Source: Sycobia sp. Sy_11
Taxonomy: Eukaryota; Arthropoda; Insecta; Hymenoptera; Epichrysomallidae
Assembly (NCBI GenBank): GCA_018907035.1
Contig: JACCIC010000175.1
Span: 434,001 to 498,000, forward strand
Length of the DNA: 64,000 nt
Direction: 5' to 3'
A model generated the notes under the pieces. It saw only the letters and a program-made list of their open reading frames with translations, was not told the origin of the DNA and made no database searches. Each line of letters begins with the position of its first letter. Position 1 is the stretch's first letter. This document shows positions 12,101 through 22,652 of this stretch, in pieces. The translations under genes were made by a program, and so were the position numbers.

Positions 12101-15100
12101 CCTTGGGTAACGGTTGTTAATTGAACTACTCTCATATTCTCATTTTCATTTGATCTCCAAAGGATTTTTTGGTATGGAGCATTTGATGCGTCTATTTGTA
12201 CCTGTTTGTACATTTTTTGTATGTCTGCTGTGATCGCAATGTTACTTAACCTGAATCTCATTAATATAAATAATAACTCATCCTGAATTGTAATTCTCAC
12301 TATTAATGAGTCATTCAATGACACATTTGTGGCACCCTTAGTAGAAGCATCGAAAACCACGCGAAGTTTTGTTGTCTCGTTATTTTCTTTAATAACAGTA
12401 TAATGTAGAATATAGTAACCCGGATTTTTGCTATTCATATGCGTGATTTCTATCATGTGTCCCAACTTGTGATATTCATAAATAAATGCTTTATATTTCT
12501 GCTTAAGTGTTTCGTCGCGTTTTAATTTTCGCTCTAGTAAATAAAATCGTTATAACGCTATATTATACGAATTTCCGATGTTATTGTTGAAATCATTAAA
12601 CGGGAGTCTAGCTGTGTATCGACCATCCTTATCGCGTTTTGTTGTTGCTACATAAATTTCTTTACATAATATCTCTTCGTCAGATAAATGTTTTTTCGTG
12701 GGAATTTCCTTTATCTACCGAAATTGCTCTAATTTATCATTCAGTGACGTTATTAAGTCACATGACTTTACGGACGCACTGCTTAAAGGCATCGATACTT
12801 CTTCAGTTATGATCCAGCCTACCAGAGTTATTAACACGATATCAGCATTAATAAGTATCTTAATTTGCCCGTTGCAAAGTAGTTTGTAAAACACTGAATT
12901 AGCGAAGAGCGCGTCAATTTTTACTGGCTTATTAAAGTCTGAATCGGCTAAAACAATGTTATGTGGTATTTTTGTTAAGGCTGCATTTATATGCTTGGAC
13001 AGCAATATTTTCGTAATGATTGTCAGTGACACGAATTCTAGTTCCAAATGAAATGAATTTATTCTAGATATTATTTTTGTTTTGACACTAAAGTTCGCGC
13101 GTGAAGTCATTTGCTTTAATTCAGCAAAGGGTAAGTTGATTATAGTTTTTCTTAATTATAACCTCTCCGCTAGTTTCTCTGTAATAAAATGCGAGTATGA
13201 ACCGCCGTCCAATAAAAATCCGTACTCGTGCCCATCAAAATCTCAGAACCATAAATTACAGTACATGTGTTTCTTGGAATTTCGAGTCTATCGTTACCGA
13301 TGTTCCCAATTTTTTGAACGTCTGTTGACTTGTAATTATTGGTGAAATGAAACAAGGTATGGTACCTGTTGACACCTTTTGCACCTGGAAAACAAATATT
13401 TACTTGTAGAGTGATTATGTTTTAAGCAGTTTATGCATAATCGATTTTCTTTCGCGACGTTACACCTATCTTGTGCAGATAATTTTAAGAACCTTTCGCA
13501 TTGAAATATGGAGTGATGAGATTTACAAAATGAGCATTCCGGTGCTTTTTGCATACTAACAAAGGCCTGCCTGTGTCGGTTATAGTGATGAGTACCCTAA
13601 TTATTTAATCGTTGACTATTTTGCTTATTGATAATCTCAATTGATTCAATTTCGCCACTCCTTTCTTGCTTAGTTAAAATTTTTATAAAGTTCATAAAGG
13701 TAGGTTTATCCGATGGCTCTAAACTATGCCCTCGTGTTATGTGTGTAGTCTTATTAAGTTTTTGCGTTAGAAGGTAGTCGAGAATCGAGTTTTATGACTC
13801 AACAGGCTTCTTAAATGATTCTAGTGCATTGTAATGCATCATTGATTTCTCCCGTAAATTACGTATGTTAGTTGGAAAGTCCCTTGCTGTTTCAGGTAAT
13901 TTTAAGATCGCCTTAATATTAGAATATATTATATTATTAAGACTGTAAAACCGATAAAAAATATTTATTAATTTAATTGAGAACAGTCGACATCAGTACA
14001 ATTTTTAATTCTAAAGGATTACCATCAAATGGTTGAATTTCGATTCGCAGTAAAATACTATTACATTCTTTAACAATTATTGTATTAGACACCGATTGTC
14101 CGTTAATCGTATCCAATTGTAAAACACTAGCTTCTTGCTTTAGTTCGCGTCGTCTCTGGCTTATAAAATTAGCAGCCTTATAATAATTATTATCAAATTG
14201 ATCCTTTTCATATTCTTGTACACTAAGTAACGTTTCGTTGTTTCGCATTTCTTGTACAATTTGATCAATTTTACATTGAACAAGTCCGAAAGACGTATAC
14301 CATTCTTGTAATTTTGCGTGACGGTTCTCTACATCTCCTATTGACGGTTCTGAATTGGCTTCAAAGTGATTAAGAATTCGCGTAATATTCTCCTTATCAA
14401 ATGCTCGATTTTATTTTATGATTGTATCTTATCCGATTCTATTCCGAGCTTATTTTATGATTGTATCTTATCGACCCGAACGGAGGAAAAGCAAGTATAT
14501 AGAGATATGTCACTTTCAGTACCTGAATTTCTACAGAAGATGTCTGCAATTAAAGTTGTCCATTCCGACGAATGTTGAGCGTGATGCACAATGTACTTTA
14601 TTATCCTTGTAGTTCTTGATAGATCAATCTTCGACAGTCAGCCCTCGTATAATACGGTATGGCTGCTTAGATATGACTGCTGCGTATATTTTTGTATCAT
14701 ATGTATCCTACATGTAATTATTTAAGGGTTGACAGTATCACGAAGCTGCTCTGTTGTCCTCGCAATTCTTTGTATATGTATATCCAACGGGTAGCTTCCC
14801 TCTCGCTACTGTGCGGCTGTGTATTGATGAACGCTGTGTATTTAAATGTTGAAAGTATCACGCTGCTGCTGTATTGATGAATGATGTATGTCTGCACTAA
14901 GAACAATGTATGTACATGCAGCTGATTTAATTCTTGTTTTATAGTTGCGCACTTGTCAGTTGTGAACAATTTTTTTTTGAATTTGTCGCAATGGCGCATG
15001 AAAGTACACTTTCAGATATGCTCACGCCAAATGTGAACCTTAATCACAACGGCGCTAGTAATCTTAAATATACTACTGTATACAAGTATGAGTAAGACTT

Positions 15101-16565
15101 TATTTATAACTTTTGTCATCTTTATTTATTCTTCTAAATCTAAGTCATCCCCCTTAAAATAATCCCCCCCGGATGCAATGCAACTATTTCAACGCTTTTT
15201 CCAATTTTCATAACATTTTTCATATTCGTATTCCGGAATTGTCATCAATTCTTTTTTCGATTCGGCTTTTATTTCTACATTCGAATTAAAACTGTGTCTC
15301 CGAAGTGGTCTTATGAGTTTGCTAAAGAGCCCGAAGTCACAAGGTGCTAAATCAGGCGAGTACGGTAGTTGCGGAACGATATTGGTGGAATTTTTGGCGA
15401 AATGTTCACCTAAAATCAATACCGTGTGAGCTGGTGCACTATCGCGATGCAAAAACCAAGAGCTATCTTTCCATAAATCTGACCTTTTGAGACGAATAGC
15501 TTCACGCAAACGATGTAACCGTTTGACTTTGTTAACCGTAATACTTTGTTAACCGTTTGGCCGGTTGAAAGCAATTCATAATGCACCACATCACGTTAAT
15601 AGAAGAAAACAGTGAGCATAATCTTAATTTTTGAGCGACTTTGGCGTGATTTTTTCGGTCTCTGCTCTCCTTTGGCACCATATTCGCTCGATTGATCGGT
15701 CGTTTCTGGAACGTAGACCCAAGTCTCATCCCCAGTTATTATGCGTTCCATCTTGTTCTGATAGTCCGAAAACATCGTTTCACAGACCTCCATGCGACAC
15801 TGTTTTTTCAAAAAATTGAGTGTTTTTTGCACCAATCGAAATTTCATTCTTTTTAGCCCAAAAATGTCTTTCAAAATGGTGTTGACTAACCCATTTGAAA
15901 CTCCAACAATATCAGCAAGCGCTCTAGTAGTTAATCGACGATTTTGGTGAACCCATTCTTTGATTTTGTCGACGTGTAACCCATCAGTAAACTTTTTTGG
16001 TCGTCTTTGATGTGGTTCGTCTTCAACGCGTTCGCAACCTTCTTTAACAATTTTTGTCAATCAAAAACACTTGCTCTTGACATGCACTTATCACCAAAGG
16101 CGTTCTGTTCTCTATATTATCTTTTCAGAAAAGACAGATTTGATTTGATTTTATTTTATTTTATAGAAATGTATAATTATATTTTCATAATAATAATAAT
16201 ATATCCTTTTTAAGTGATCAAGGAGCGTGATCGCGCTCCGATGACAAGTATGGGTACTACAGCCTTCAAAGGACCGTGCTATATATACATTGATATTGGG
16301 CTTCGAGATTTTCAAATAATTATTGGGTCAATATTAAACCATTATTTTACTTCGTTATGCTTAACAGAAAGCTATTTCATTATACTTTAATTAAAAAAAA
16401 GTTTTATGTAAAATACTTTTATTATACTAAAGTTATTACGCTCTGAATTTTTTTTCTAGTTAGATTTTTTACCTAGAAGCATCCGGTAAATACTCACTAG
16501 ATTTGCGTAATTTCCGGCAGTAACTAACTAAATCAAGTGGACCGATAGCACCTCCAAAGCGAGTT

Positions 16566-16629
<64 letters not shown>

Positions 16630-19600
16630 GTCTGTGTGTGTCAAGTGTGTGCGCGTGTGTGCATTATTATGCGTATATACTATATGCAGTTGTATGTATT
16701 ACTACAATACTATAATGTTTGTAATATACTTTTCTACTACATATCATAATGTTGTGTTCGAGCGGTAGAAACAAATGTCCAAGTATGTGGGGACAACTTC
16801 CACGGGTAGTTTCATATTTGGACGGTAGAATACGATGTCCAGGTGTCTGGCGACGACTTCTACGGGAAGTTTTGTATTCGGACGATGGAACATGATTTCC
16901 AGGTGTGTCGGGACGACTTCTGCGCGGAATTTCGTATTCGAACGGTAGAACATGATGTCCAGGTGTCTGTCGACGATTTCCACGGGTAGTTTTGTATTCG
17001 TTTGGTAGAATAAGATGTTCAGATGTCTATTCAAGACTTTCACAGAGAGTTTCGTGTATTAATTGAAAATCAAATCTTATGTGTTTAAAAATGTTTGATA
17101 TTAAAAAAAAAATTACAGTATAGTAAAATAATCTTCAAGAATATATAAAAATGTTCTTAATCTCATTAAAATTAGATTTACGACAGAAAACAAATGGCAT
17201 TTCAGAATATAAATATACTAGATATAACTCTCAAAAATTTGTAAAATCCCTTTAAAATTACTTTCTACGATAGTATAAAATAAGGCAAGTTGATGTATTC
17301 AAATTCCTTATCGTTTGAAAATTCTCTTGAATGTATCACATTTATCAATATAATCAATGTATTGTATTTATTTATATAAATGATATTTTTTCCTAATTAG
17401 ACTTCACAGTCTCGCGTAAAGATTCTTCATTCTCAAAAAAAAGTTGTAACCTAAGATAGTAATAAAATGACATTTCAGAATTATATTCAACTCTTTAAAA
17501 TGAGTTTATACAAAAGTATAAAATAAAGCAAGTATGATGTATTGGACATTCTAATCGTTTAAAAGCTCATCTCTATAATGTATTGTATTTTTATAAATGA
17601 TATTTTTTCTTATTTATATTTTTCATTCTTAAACAAAAGTTATAGCCTAAGATGGTAATAAAATGTCATTTCAGAGTTATATTAAATTATTTCTAATTTA
17701 AACAAAAGAAAGTATTGAAATCAATTTTTCATAGTCAAGTATATGTAAATATGTATGAGTACCAATTCGTGTAAGTTTCAAAATGATTACTTATTATTAT
17801 TCAATAAAAAAGTTGCTTATTAAAAGTGTCCCCATGTACTCACTTATTTATAACGTGAGAATAAAGTACTATGAAATTATAATTTAAAAATTATTTTGAC
17901 ATGTACTTGCGGGCCCGTCTTTGAAAAGTTTTTTAGTAAACAAGGGAATTGTAGATGCTAAATTATTTCTTTTTTGCACAAAATAGTTACCAATATAAAA
18001 TTACACTGCAGTCCTGTTTACTCGGTTAATTCATTGGACTCTGTTACACGACTCATTAGAAAATCGTTTAAAATTAGTTTAAATCACTTGAAATAACCGA
18101 AATCATTTATGAAGAAAATTATTTGAAATCATTTTAAAATCAGTTGAAAACCAATTTTCAGTTTCAATAAATTTTGTACCTTCACTAATCAAATCACTAG
18201 TAGAATCTTGTGAAAATACTGAAAATTAATTTGACAAAATAATTGTAATGTTATGAAAATTTAATTGAGGATCTACGTAATGATGATTTTTCAAATATTA
18301 ATGTTTTTGCTCTCAAGCAAAGATCGTAGTAATCTTATAAGTGATAGATTACATCAAGTACAAGATAATGAAATACAAAAATTTAAGAAAAATAATGTAA
18401 ATTTATTTCCTGACAATAAATTAATTTATTAAAAAGAATATAGAAAAATATATGTTAAAAATTGATGTATATTTAAAAATCATTATGACAACAAGCATTA
18501 CTGAAGTCATGTTCTTTGTTTCGTAATTTTACTGGACTTATAAAAGTTATATATAAACAATTATGCAGTGATAGGTGGAAATTCTAAAGACATCGATGTT
18601 ATATAGTCTGGACTGTAAGTAAATCTAATAATTTTATGTTACAGAATTTTGAGCTATTCATCTACAATCGACTATTTATTAAGTCCAAATTCATATCGAT
18701 GGTGTTGTAGCAGATTTAAGTTTCTTCGAGCAAATAAAGCATTTACGTTGATAAAAATAAATTAAATTATTTAATGTTTTTCCACAAATATTTGTAAATA
18801 TCCAACCTACAATTAATTAATTTTAATTCATTCGATGGACTAGGAACTATAGTTTATTTCGCGTACTGTTCTGCAAAAGATACTATTCCTCAATATTTTT
18901 TAACCATTTAAATTACCATAAGCTTTTCAAAGACGGGCCCGCAAGTACATGCCAAAATAATTTTTAAATTATATTTTCATAGTACTGTATTCTCACGTTG
19001 TAAATAAGTGAGTGCATGGGTACTGTTTTAATAAGCAACTTTTTTATTGAATAATAATATGTAATCATTTCGAACTTTACACGAATTGGTATTCATACAT
19101 ATTTATATATACTTGACTGTGTAAAAATTGATTTCAATATTTTCTTTTGTTTAAATTAGAAATATTTACATATAATAAAACTATAATTTGTTTTTTAAGC
19201 ATCGCATGTTTATGTGTAATTGACTGAGAAGTGTAATTAAGAAAACATTTCATTTATATAAATAAATACAATACATTGTTTATATTGATAAATGTATTAC
19301 ATTCAAGAGATGTTTCAAATGATAAGGAATTTGAATACACCATACTTGCCTTATTTTATACTATCGTAGAAAGTAATTTTAAAGAGATTATTATTTACTC
19401 CCATTTGAGTATTTGACTATAGTAGGCTGCTGCTGAATATTTGCTATAGGAGAATCGCGTAAGAGCCACCGAAAAGCACAGATTATACCTCGCTGCTTTT
19501 AAAACAATATTTCATTTTACAATATAAGCTTATTATCGAATGTTCTCTAAATCTAAATAAAAATTCAAAAAAATCAATCAATGAAAGCATCTACATTTTT

Positions 19601-19835
19601 GCACAAAGTACTAAAAAGTCTACTGCAACCAGCCCTGATAATCATAGTATTTTAGTTAAATTAAAAATATTATATTTTATAAAAAAGTAATTTACAAAAA
19701 AAAAATAATAATTTCTTTAAAAGTTTATATATGTATAAAAAGTGTTTAAAATAATTAATAAATGTGTATACCTAAATATCTGACGTTAGTATCTCGAAAA
19801 ATATCAATTTCACGTTCTTTATTGTGTTCTGCCAT
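5615..19835 (-). CDS. MTFP1: Mitochondrial fission process protein 1 (MTFP1/MTP18), three exons
   Basis: Exons are 19835-19772, 6155-6028 and 5941-5615 on the minus strand. They join in phase (64+128+327 nt) to 172 residues, close to vertebrate MTFP1 (about 166). Exon 1 gives a start at 19835 and the family motif FRDTNVRYLG, interrupted after the first base of the Gly codon. Exon 2 continues with NEVGEAFRNV and a transmembrane-like VVWSSYFVACGYV stretch. Exon 3 carries TLLWQSFASVAIPGLTINR and IIHPID, both diagnostic of the family. All junctions have AG acceptors; the donors are GTATAC (exon 1) and GTATAA (exon 2). MTFP1 is an inner-mitochondrial-membrane protein that promotes mitochondrial fission. 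Intron 1 is about 13.6 kb and filled with transposons and repeats; intron 2 is only 86 bp. The transcription start was not located. Confidence 0.92.
6942..7048 (+). repeat. Dispersed ~105-bp repeat, copy 1
   Basis: Shares about 85% of its bases with 14968-15070 in the same orientation, including GCAATGGCGCATGAAAG and GTGAACCTTAATCACAAC. Each copy lies a few bp to about 480 bp before a mariner element. No coding frame is evident. Confidence 0.8.
7526..7557 (+). repeat. mariner left terminal inverted repeat
   Basis: Pairs with 8781-8812; the perfect core is GTGAATAAGTCTTTCCCG. It is preceded by the TA target duplication. Confidence 0.93.
7698..8714 (+). CDS. mariner transposase, D,D34D, with altered C-terminus
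   Basis: The frame is open for 338 codons from ATG at 7698. A GTG two codons upstream is in frame but is not a plausible start. The N-terminal half has the two helix-turn-helix regions that bind the inverted repeats (around SSVRGWFRRFKSGDF and GVDRTTISKRLKAMG). The catalytic half shows TGDEKW, HDNARPH and YSPDVAPSDYHLF; 34 residues separate the second and third Asp, the mariner D,D34D signature. The linker motif normally close to WVPHEL reads WVPYEL. The frame ends RKMGKSCS. The usual family ending, beginning ERWEKVVAS, is present in the +1 frame and closes with TAA at 8734-8736, so one extra A at about 8688 has shifted the last 16 or so codons. The enzyme is otherwise intact. Confidence 0.93.
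   Translation: MSKFEPSRRHLREVSLYWFNLKKSAAETHRLLQEAYGEGCVDDSSVRGWFRRFKSGDFDVEDKERSGRPQIFEDRELATLLDEDSCQTQEELAEALGVDRTTISKRLKAMGMIQKQGNWVPYELKLRDVERRFFTCEQLLQRHKRKGFLHRIVTGDEKWIRYDNPKRRKSWRLPGHASSSTAKPNIHGAKLMLCIWWDQLGVVYYELLKPNERITGEVYRRQLMRLSRALREKRPQYSDRHDKVILQHDNARPHVAPPVKTYLETLKWEVLPHPPYSPDVAPSDYHLFRSMTHGLADQHFHSYEEAKKWVDDWIEAKPVEFFRNGIRMLPRKMGKSCS
8781..8812 (-). repeat. mariner right terminal inverted repeat
   Basis: Reverse-complement partner of the left terminus, followed by TA at 8813-8814. Confidence 0.93.
9104..9141. repeat. (AT)n microsatellite
   Basis: Uninterrupted AT alternation immediately before the 60-bp minisatellite. Confidence 0.98.
9153..9575. repeat. 60-bp minisatellite, locus 1, with an internal orientation switch
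   Basis: Four to five head-to-tail units of exactly 60 bp run from 9153 to about 9435; consensus features are GTCCAGGTGTCTGGGGACGA, CGGGAGTTTTGTATT and GGTAGAACATGAT. From about 9440 to 9575 two more units lie in the opposite orientation. The same family occurs at 16755-17062. Read in the proper direction each unit encodes 20 residues without stops. Confidence 0.9.
9676..9858 (-). pseudogene. BEL/Pao integrase remnant
   Basis: The peptide WHFSLPRSPHFRGLWEAAVK is the end of the retroviral-type integrase core domain as seen in BEL/Pao (consensus FxPPxxPHFGGLWEAAVK). The upstream D,D part of the core is not recognisable in one frame. Confidence 0.85.
10462..11295 (-). pseudogene. BEL/Pao RNase H and pre-integrase remnant
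   Basis: HVFCDASEHAYSACIYL near 11150 is the RNase H start typical of Pao elements, followed by LPRLELGAALLLSKL. At about 10790-10740 the strand reads a SKNPADY...S...GV-type motif. At 10692-10462 VVVPELR...LL and FSSINKLTRFVALRLRR correspond to the segment before the integrase zinc finger. Frameshifts separate the pieces. Confidence 0.8.
11299..12465 (-). pseudogene. BEL/Pao reverse transcriptase remnant
   Basis: The frame at 12465-11824 contains LRVVFDASTKG, the palm core ITADIQKMYKQV and YVDNILVG at about 11985-11996, where the catalytic YVDD box has its second Asp changed to Asn. The sequence resumes at 11490 with KILGILWDSSQD and RIAQLFDPL. A foreign, less AT-rich block (about 11570-11814) separates the two halves. 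The enzyme cannot be functional as it stands. Confidence 0.85.
11570..11814 (-). mobile_element. Possible solo LTR inserted in the BEL/Pao relic
   Basis: A 245-bp block interrupts the reverse transcriptase, is richer in G+C than its surroundings, and on the minus strand begins TGTAGCAG and ends TACACA, the TG...CA form of an LTR. I see no convincing target-site duplication, so the boundaries and the interpretation are tentative. Confidence 0.4.
13336..14248 (-). pseudogene. BEL/Pao gag remnant with zinc knuckles
   Basis: The fragment at 14248-13973 resembles the coiled N-terminal gag region (ANFISQRRRELKQEAS, then a segment containing EIQPFDGNP). At 13554-13336 there are Cys/His knuckles (CSFCKSHHSIFQC and CINCLKHNHS) typical of BEL/Pao gag. 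The two pieces are separated by stops and frameshifts between 13560 and 13970. Confidence 0.75.
14300..14967. other. Region between the BEL/Pao relic and the second mariner
   Basis: Contains a 22-bp direct repeat (TTATTTTATGATTGTATCTTAT at about 14409 and 14451, last base pairs approximate). Two related blocks around GTATCACGAAGCTGCT and GTATCACGCTGCTGCT lie about 115 bp apart. It could hold the 5' LTR of the BEL/Pao copy, but no matching 3' LTR exists to prove it. Confidence 0.4.
14968..15070 (+). repeat. Dispersed ~105-bp repeat, copy 2
   Basis: Same-orientation partner of 6942-7048. It abuts the 3' end of the second mariner. Confidence 0.8.
15075..16210 (-). mobile_element. Decayed mariner-like transposon, second family
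   Basis: The minus strand carries a mariner-type transposase in pieces (see next entry). A plausible terminus lies at about 15078 (TATACAAGTATGAGTAAG), but no matching inverted repeat is found near 16200, so the transposase 5' side is truncated. It is a different family from the element at 7526-8812. Confidence 0.75.
15189..16130 (-). pseudogene. mariner transposase pseudogene
   Basis: Reading from 16130 downwards, a fragment resembling AFGDKCMS is followed by a stop. Then comes an open stretch (16060-15596) with RVEDEPHQRRPKK, a helix-turn-helix around TTRALADIVGVSNG and ITGDETWVY, the first catalytic Asp. A frameshift separates this from 15509-15189, which has HRDSAPAH and YSPDLAPCDFGLF with 34 residues between the two Asp. 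The D,D34D triad is present but spread over broken frames, and the N-terminus is missing. Confidence 0.88.
16571..16650. repeat. (TC)n microsatellite grading into (TG)n
   Basis: About 27 TC units to 16624, then TGTCTGTCTGTGTGTG and a short imperfect TG tract. Confidence 0.97.
16755..17062 (-). repeat. 60-bp minisatellite, locus 2
   Basis: Four units of exactly 60 bp starting at 16777, 16837, 16897 and 16957, with partial units on both sides. It is the same family as 9153-9575. The minus strand is open for 99 codons and encodes a 20-residue repeat with core LDIMFYRPNTKLPVEVV. No other sign of a gene (promoter, splice context, non-repetitive flank) is seen. Confidence 0.93.
17248..19388. repeat. 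Large inverted-repeat element A
   Basis: Left arm about 17248-17935 and right arm about 18920-19388 are reverse complements. Landmarks are TACTTGCGGGCCCGTCTTTG on the left against CAAAGACGGGCCCGCAAGTA on the right, and TTTCTACGATAGTATAAAAT against its complement near 19350. The left arm is longer because it holds an internally duplicated block (around 17395-17690, each part containing ATTTCAGA and AAGTATAAAATAA-like sequence). The spacer of about 1 kb (17936-18919) has no open frame worth calling. No protein is encoded. It lies in MTFP1 intron 1. Confidence 0.85.
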
Positions 19836-21760
19836 CTTATATTCGATCCTTTATAATATATACACCTTGAAGTACTAGAGAAAAGATTTTTTAATGTAAA
19901 AATTTGAATGATTTTTCAAGCTATTTTTTATATTTACTATGAACGTGTTTCGTATAAAGTATTATGGTGTTTTTTTCGAAGCTGATATTGATTGTTAAAT
20001 CGATGTAAAAAAAAAAGTGAATCTACTACTGTTTATAGAGGTATATTTTAAACAAAATATCTACTAAAATATCTTCTAGGATATCTTGGTTTATTAGCAT
20101 TATATTATATTTATTATATTATATTATATTAGCATTACATTATATATATCTCCTTTATCAGTCTTTAGAGGTTCAAAATTTATAGCCTGCGACCAAATAA
20201 TTGATCAATAATAAAACTACTTGAAATCGCATTCGAATAAAACTTGTTTTTATTCTCTTCACTTGTTTTAGATTCAAACTGCACGCAAAAGAATGATAAG
20301 AAACTTTTAATATTCAAATATCTGCATATATAGATTGTTCATATTATATATTTTTTATCAATTAAATAATAGATACATATATTTAGAATGAAATATAATA
20401 CATTTTAATTAGAGTATGAAAGTTTATTATTTACATCGTGAGACAGTTTACTATAAAACTTGAACTATTAGGGAAAAATTCCGATATTGAGGTTAGAGTG
20501 ATAAGAAAAACAACATTGCCGCTCAGCTAATTTTAGAAGCGTATTGTTAATTAAATATGTGAAAATACGTACGAAATATTCTGATAGTTGATATTACTGA
20601 TTATTTTAAAGTAAACAGACAAAAAGAACTACTGTCACTGTTACACAAAAGTCGAGTATATGTTACTTAAACAGTTAACTAATGTTACTGTAATAAAAAC
20701 AAAACTACACATATAACTGTAAGTAATTATTATAAAATTCCAGAAAATAATAGGTTCGGTTATAAGTATGTTATAAGTATAAATATAAACGTGTGGGTTA
20801 TTGACATGATTTTAATGACTGAGTATCAGGTGACCTTACATCAGCTGATATCCATCGATCCATTAGTCTCATCCGATCATCGTACTGGTTACTCTCCATT
20901 TTCTAAAAACATTATATAGTTTCTGCTAGTTACTGCTTCTACCAGTTAAATTTAGTAGAATTAATTAATGTTAATTGTTAATTTATGAGTAATTTAAATA
21001 GTTTTAGGGTAAACTATAAATTATGTCATAAGAAATCTAAATTTTATACCTCAATTAAATTTAGTAGAATTAATTAATGTTAACTGTTCATTTATTTAAG
21101 ACTTAAGGACACTTTTTCTCACTTGTAGAATAAAATAATGAACCAAATAAAATTTGTTTTATCGCTCTACATGCCATATATTTTGGGAAAACAGAAAAAG
21201 TAAATTGCTTTCACAATGTAACCATAAATCCAATAAATAACTATAGTTGTCGGCAAAACAGACAGAAATATAGTTGCTGCGTTTTGAAAGAGATGGAGCA
21301 GCAAACCACGCTCAATATTGTACAAATTCAATCAAGTAAAGGGGGCCCTGTGCTTTAAATTTTTACTATTATTTTAACTATTTTATGTATATACAGGATT
21401 AAAAACTATTATGAATAAATATATGTATGTATACTTATTTACTTTATAAGTTTTTGTATAAGTTTTAGAAAAAAATCTATATTATTCTACATTTTCAGAC
21501 GATCCTATATGCATACTACATCTATTAGCGCTCGATGTTTTGGACGAAAGTGCGTTCGTTATCTTGGTTTCTTATTACAGAATCGACTTTCATTGCCTTG
21601 CCCTGTCGCGAGCGAGTAAGTGCCCGTAAAATGTAGCTGAAAGATCAAGCATACATTACCAGTACGGGCATACGGCATTTTCGTCATTTTTAGTAAATTT
21701 TCTGATAATAAAATTAATGTTCATACGGTAACTGTTTTAACTGATATATATTACTAATAC
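19836..21760. other. Upstream region of MTFP1, no recognised gene
   Basis: AT-rich, without a supported frame. A direct repeat of about 37 bp (AATTAAATTTAGTAGAATTAATTAATGTTAA core) occurs at about 20946 and 21055. The promoter of MTFP1 should lie here, but I cannot place it. Confidence 0.5.
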
Positions 21761-22460
21761 ACACACGCATACGCGCGTGCATATTTTTTTTACTTGTCTC
21801 CTTCGAACGAATATCTATTTAGAATACATGATTTCAATACAAATAACAATTCTAGGCTCAATAGTAAAACAAATCTTCAGAATAAACCACTGCAGTATGA
21901 ATTGTCAAAATTCATTAAACATATTGTATGCTTTCAAACTATCAAAATAAGTCCCTCCTGTAGCTATACTCAAATTCTGTCAGTTTTGAGTGGTGCACTT
22001 TTCTGTGGTGCATTGTGCACTATTCAGTTTTCTGTGGTGCACTTCTTTTCGATAATATTTTCCGTTTGTAGCCACTTTTATTCAAATTTTATCTAATATA
22101 TAATTCAATTTTTTTTAAAAATTGTTCATTTATTAATTAATTTTATTCAAAAAATTTAACTAATGTTGTAATATACCTATAACATTAATTATACCCATAC
22201 AATTATTTATATTCCGATATACCATCTTATAATATTCCTTTATCAGCAGGAAAAATTTATAATTATTTCAAAATTTATTGTGTTGTTATTATAACTTTTT
22301 GATATGCAGTTATCTTTTGTATAATGAAACATCGTAAATGACAGATGTTACGCTGGCAAGGAAAAATGAGAATGCTACCCGACTACACGGTTTCGTTCAT
22401 TCACTTTTCCTCCCAATGGAGAAGAAGTTATATTTTGCTTTTTGATTGGTCGGGAAGGGG

Positions 22461-22652
22461 TCATATAGTACATTTTTAACCGAGTATGGAAAGGCTTTAT
22501 TTACGAAACGAGAGGTTTGCGGCCCGAGGCGAAGTCGAGGGTTGTTACGAGGTTCATAAAAAAGCCTTTTCGTACTACGTAAGGACTATATTTTTCCTCA
22601 TTAGAACCGGACATTATTGTGCTAATCTATTTTCCGAAATAGATTAGCACAA
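22461..22652. repeat. Imperfect palindromic MITE-like block followed by a perfect hairpin
   Basis: About 22461-22595 folds on itself: GAGTATGGAAAGGCTTT on the left pairs with AAAGCCTTTTCGTACT on the right, around a G+C-rich core (GCGGCCCGAGGCGAAG). Immediately after it, 22617-22632 and 22637-22652 are perfect 16-bp reverse complements (arm TTGTGCTAATCTATTT) with a 4-nt loop. Confidence 0.7.

Larger units (their letters stand above)
9676..14290 (-). mobile_element. Decayed BEL/Pao LTR retrotransposon
   Basis: On the minus strand, from high to low coordinate, one finds gag (about 14248-13336), a protease-like region (about 13355-12715), reverse transcriptase (12465-11299), RNase H (11295-10700) and integrase (10692-9676), the standard BEL/Pao order. 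Every domain is broken into separate frames by stops and frameshifts. No terminal repeat is recognisable at the 3' (low-coordinate) end, so the copy looks truncated there. It lies in intron 1 of MTFP1, on the same strand as the host gene. Confidence 0.85.

Noticed and set aside
16209..16240. Hairpin GGAGCG...CGCTCC as a transcription terminator
   Set aside because: A bacterial-type terminator has no meaning here; it is a short chance or transposon-derived palindrome.
16744..17043. 99-codon protein gene over the minisatellite
   Set aside because: The frame is wholly repetitive, with no start context or unique flank; kept as a finding, not a gene.
21794..22096. 100-codon frame in the arms of structure B as a host gene
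   Set aside because: It is present in both inverted arms, matches no family and is Phe/Ser/Ile-rich as AT-rich DNA would give.
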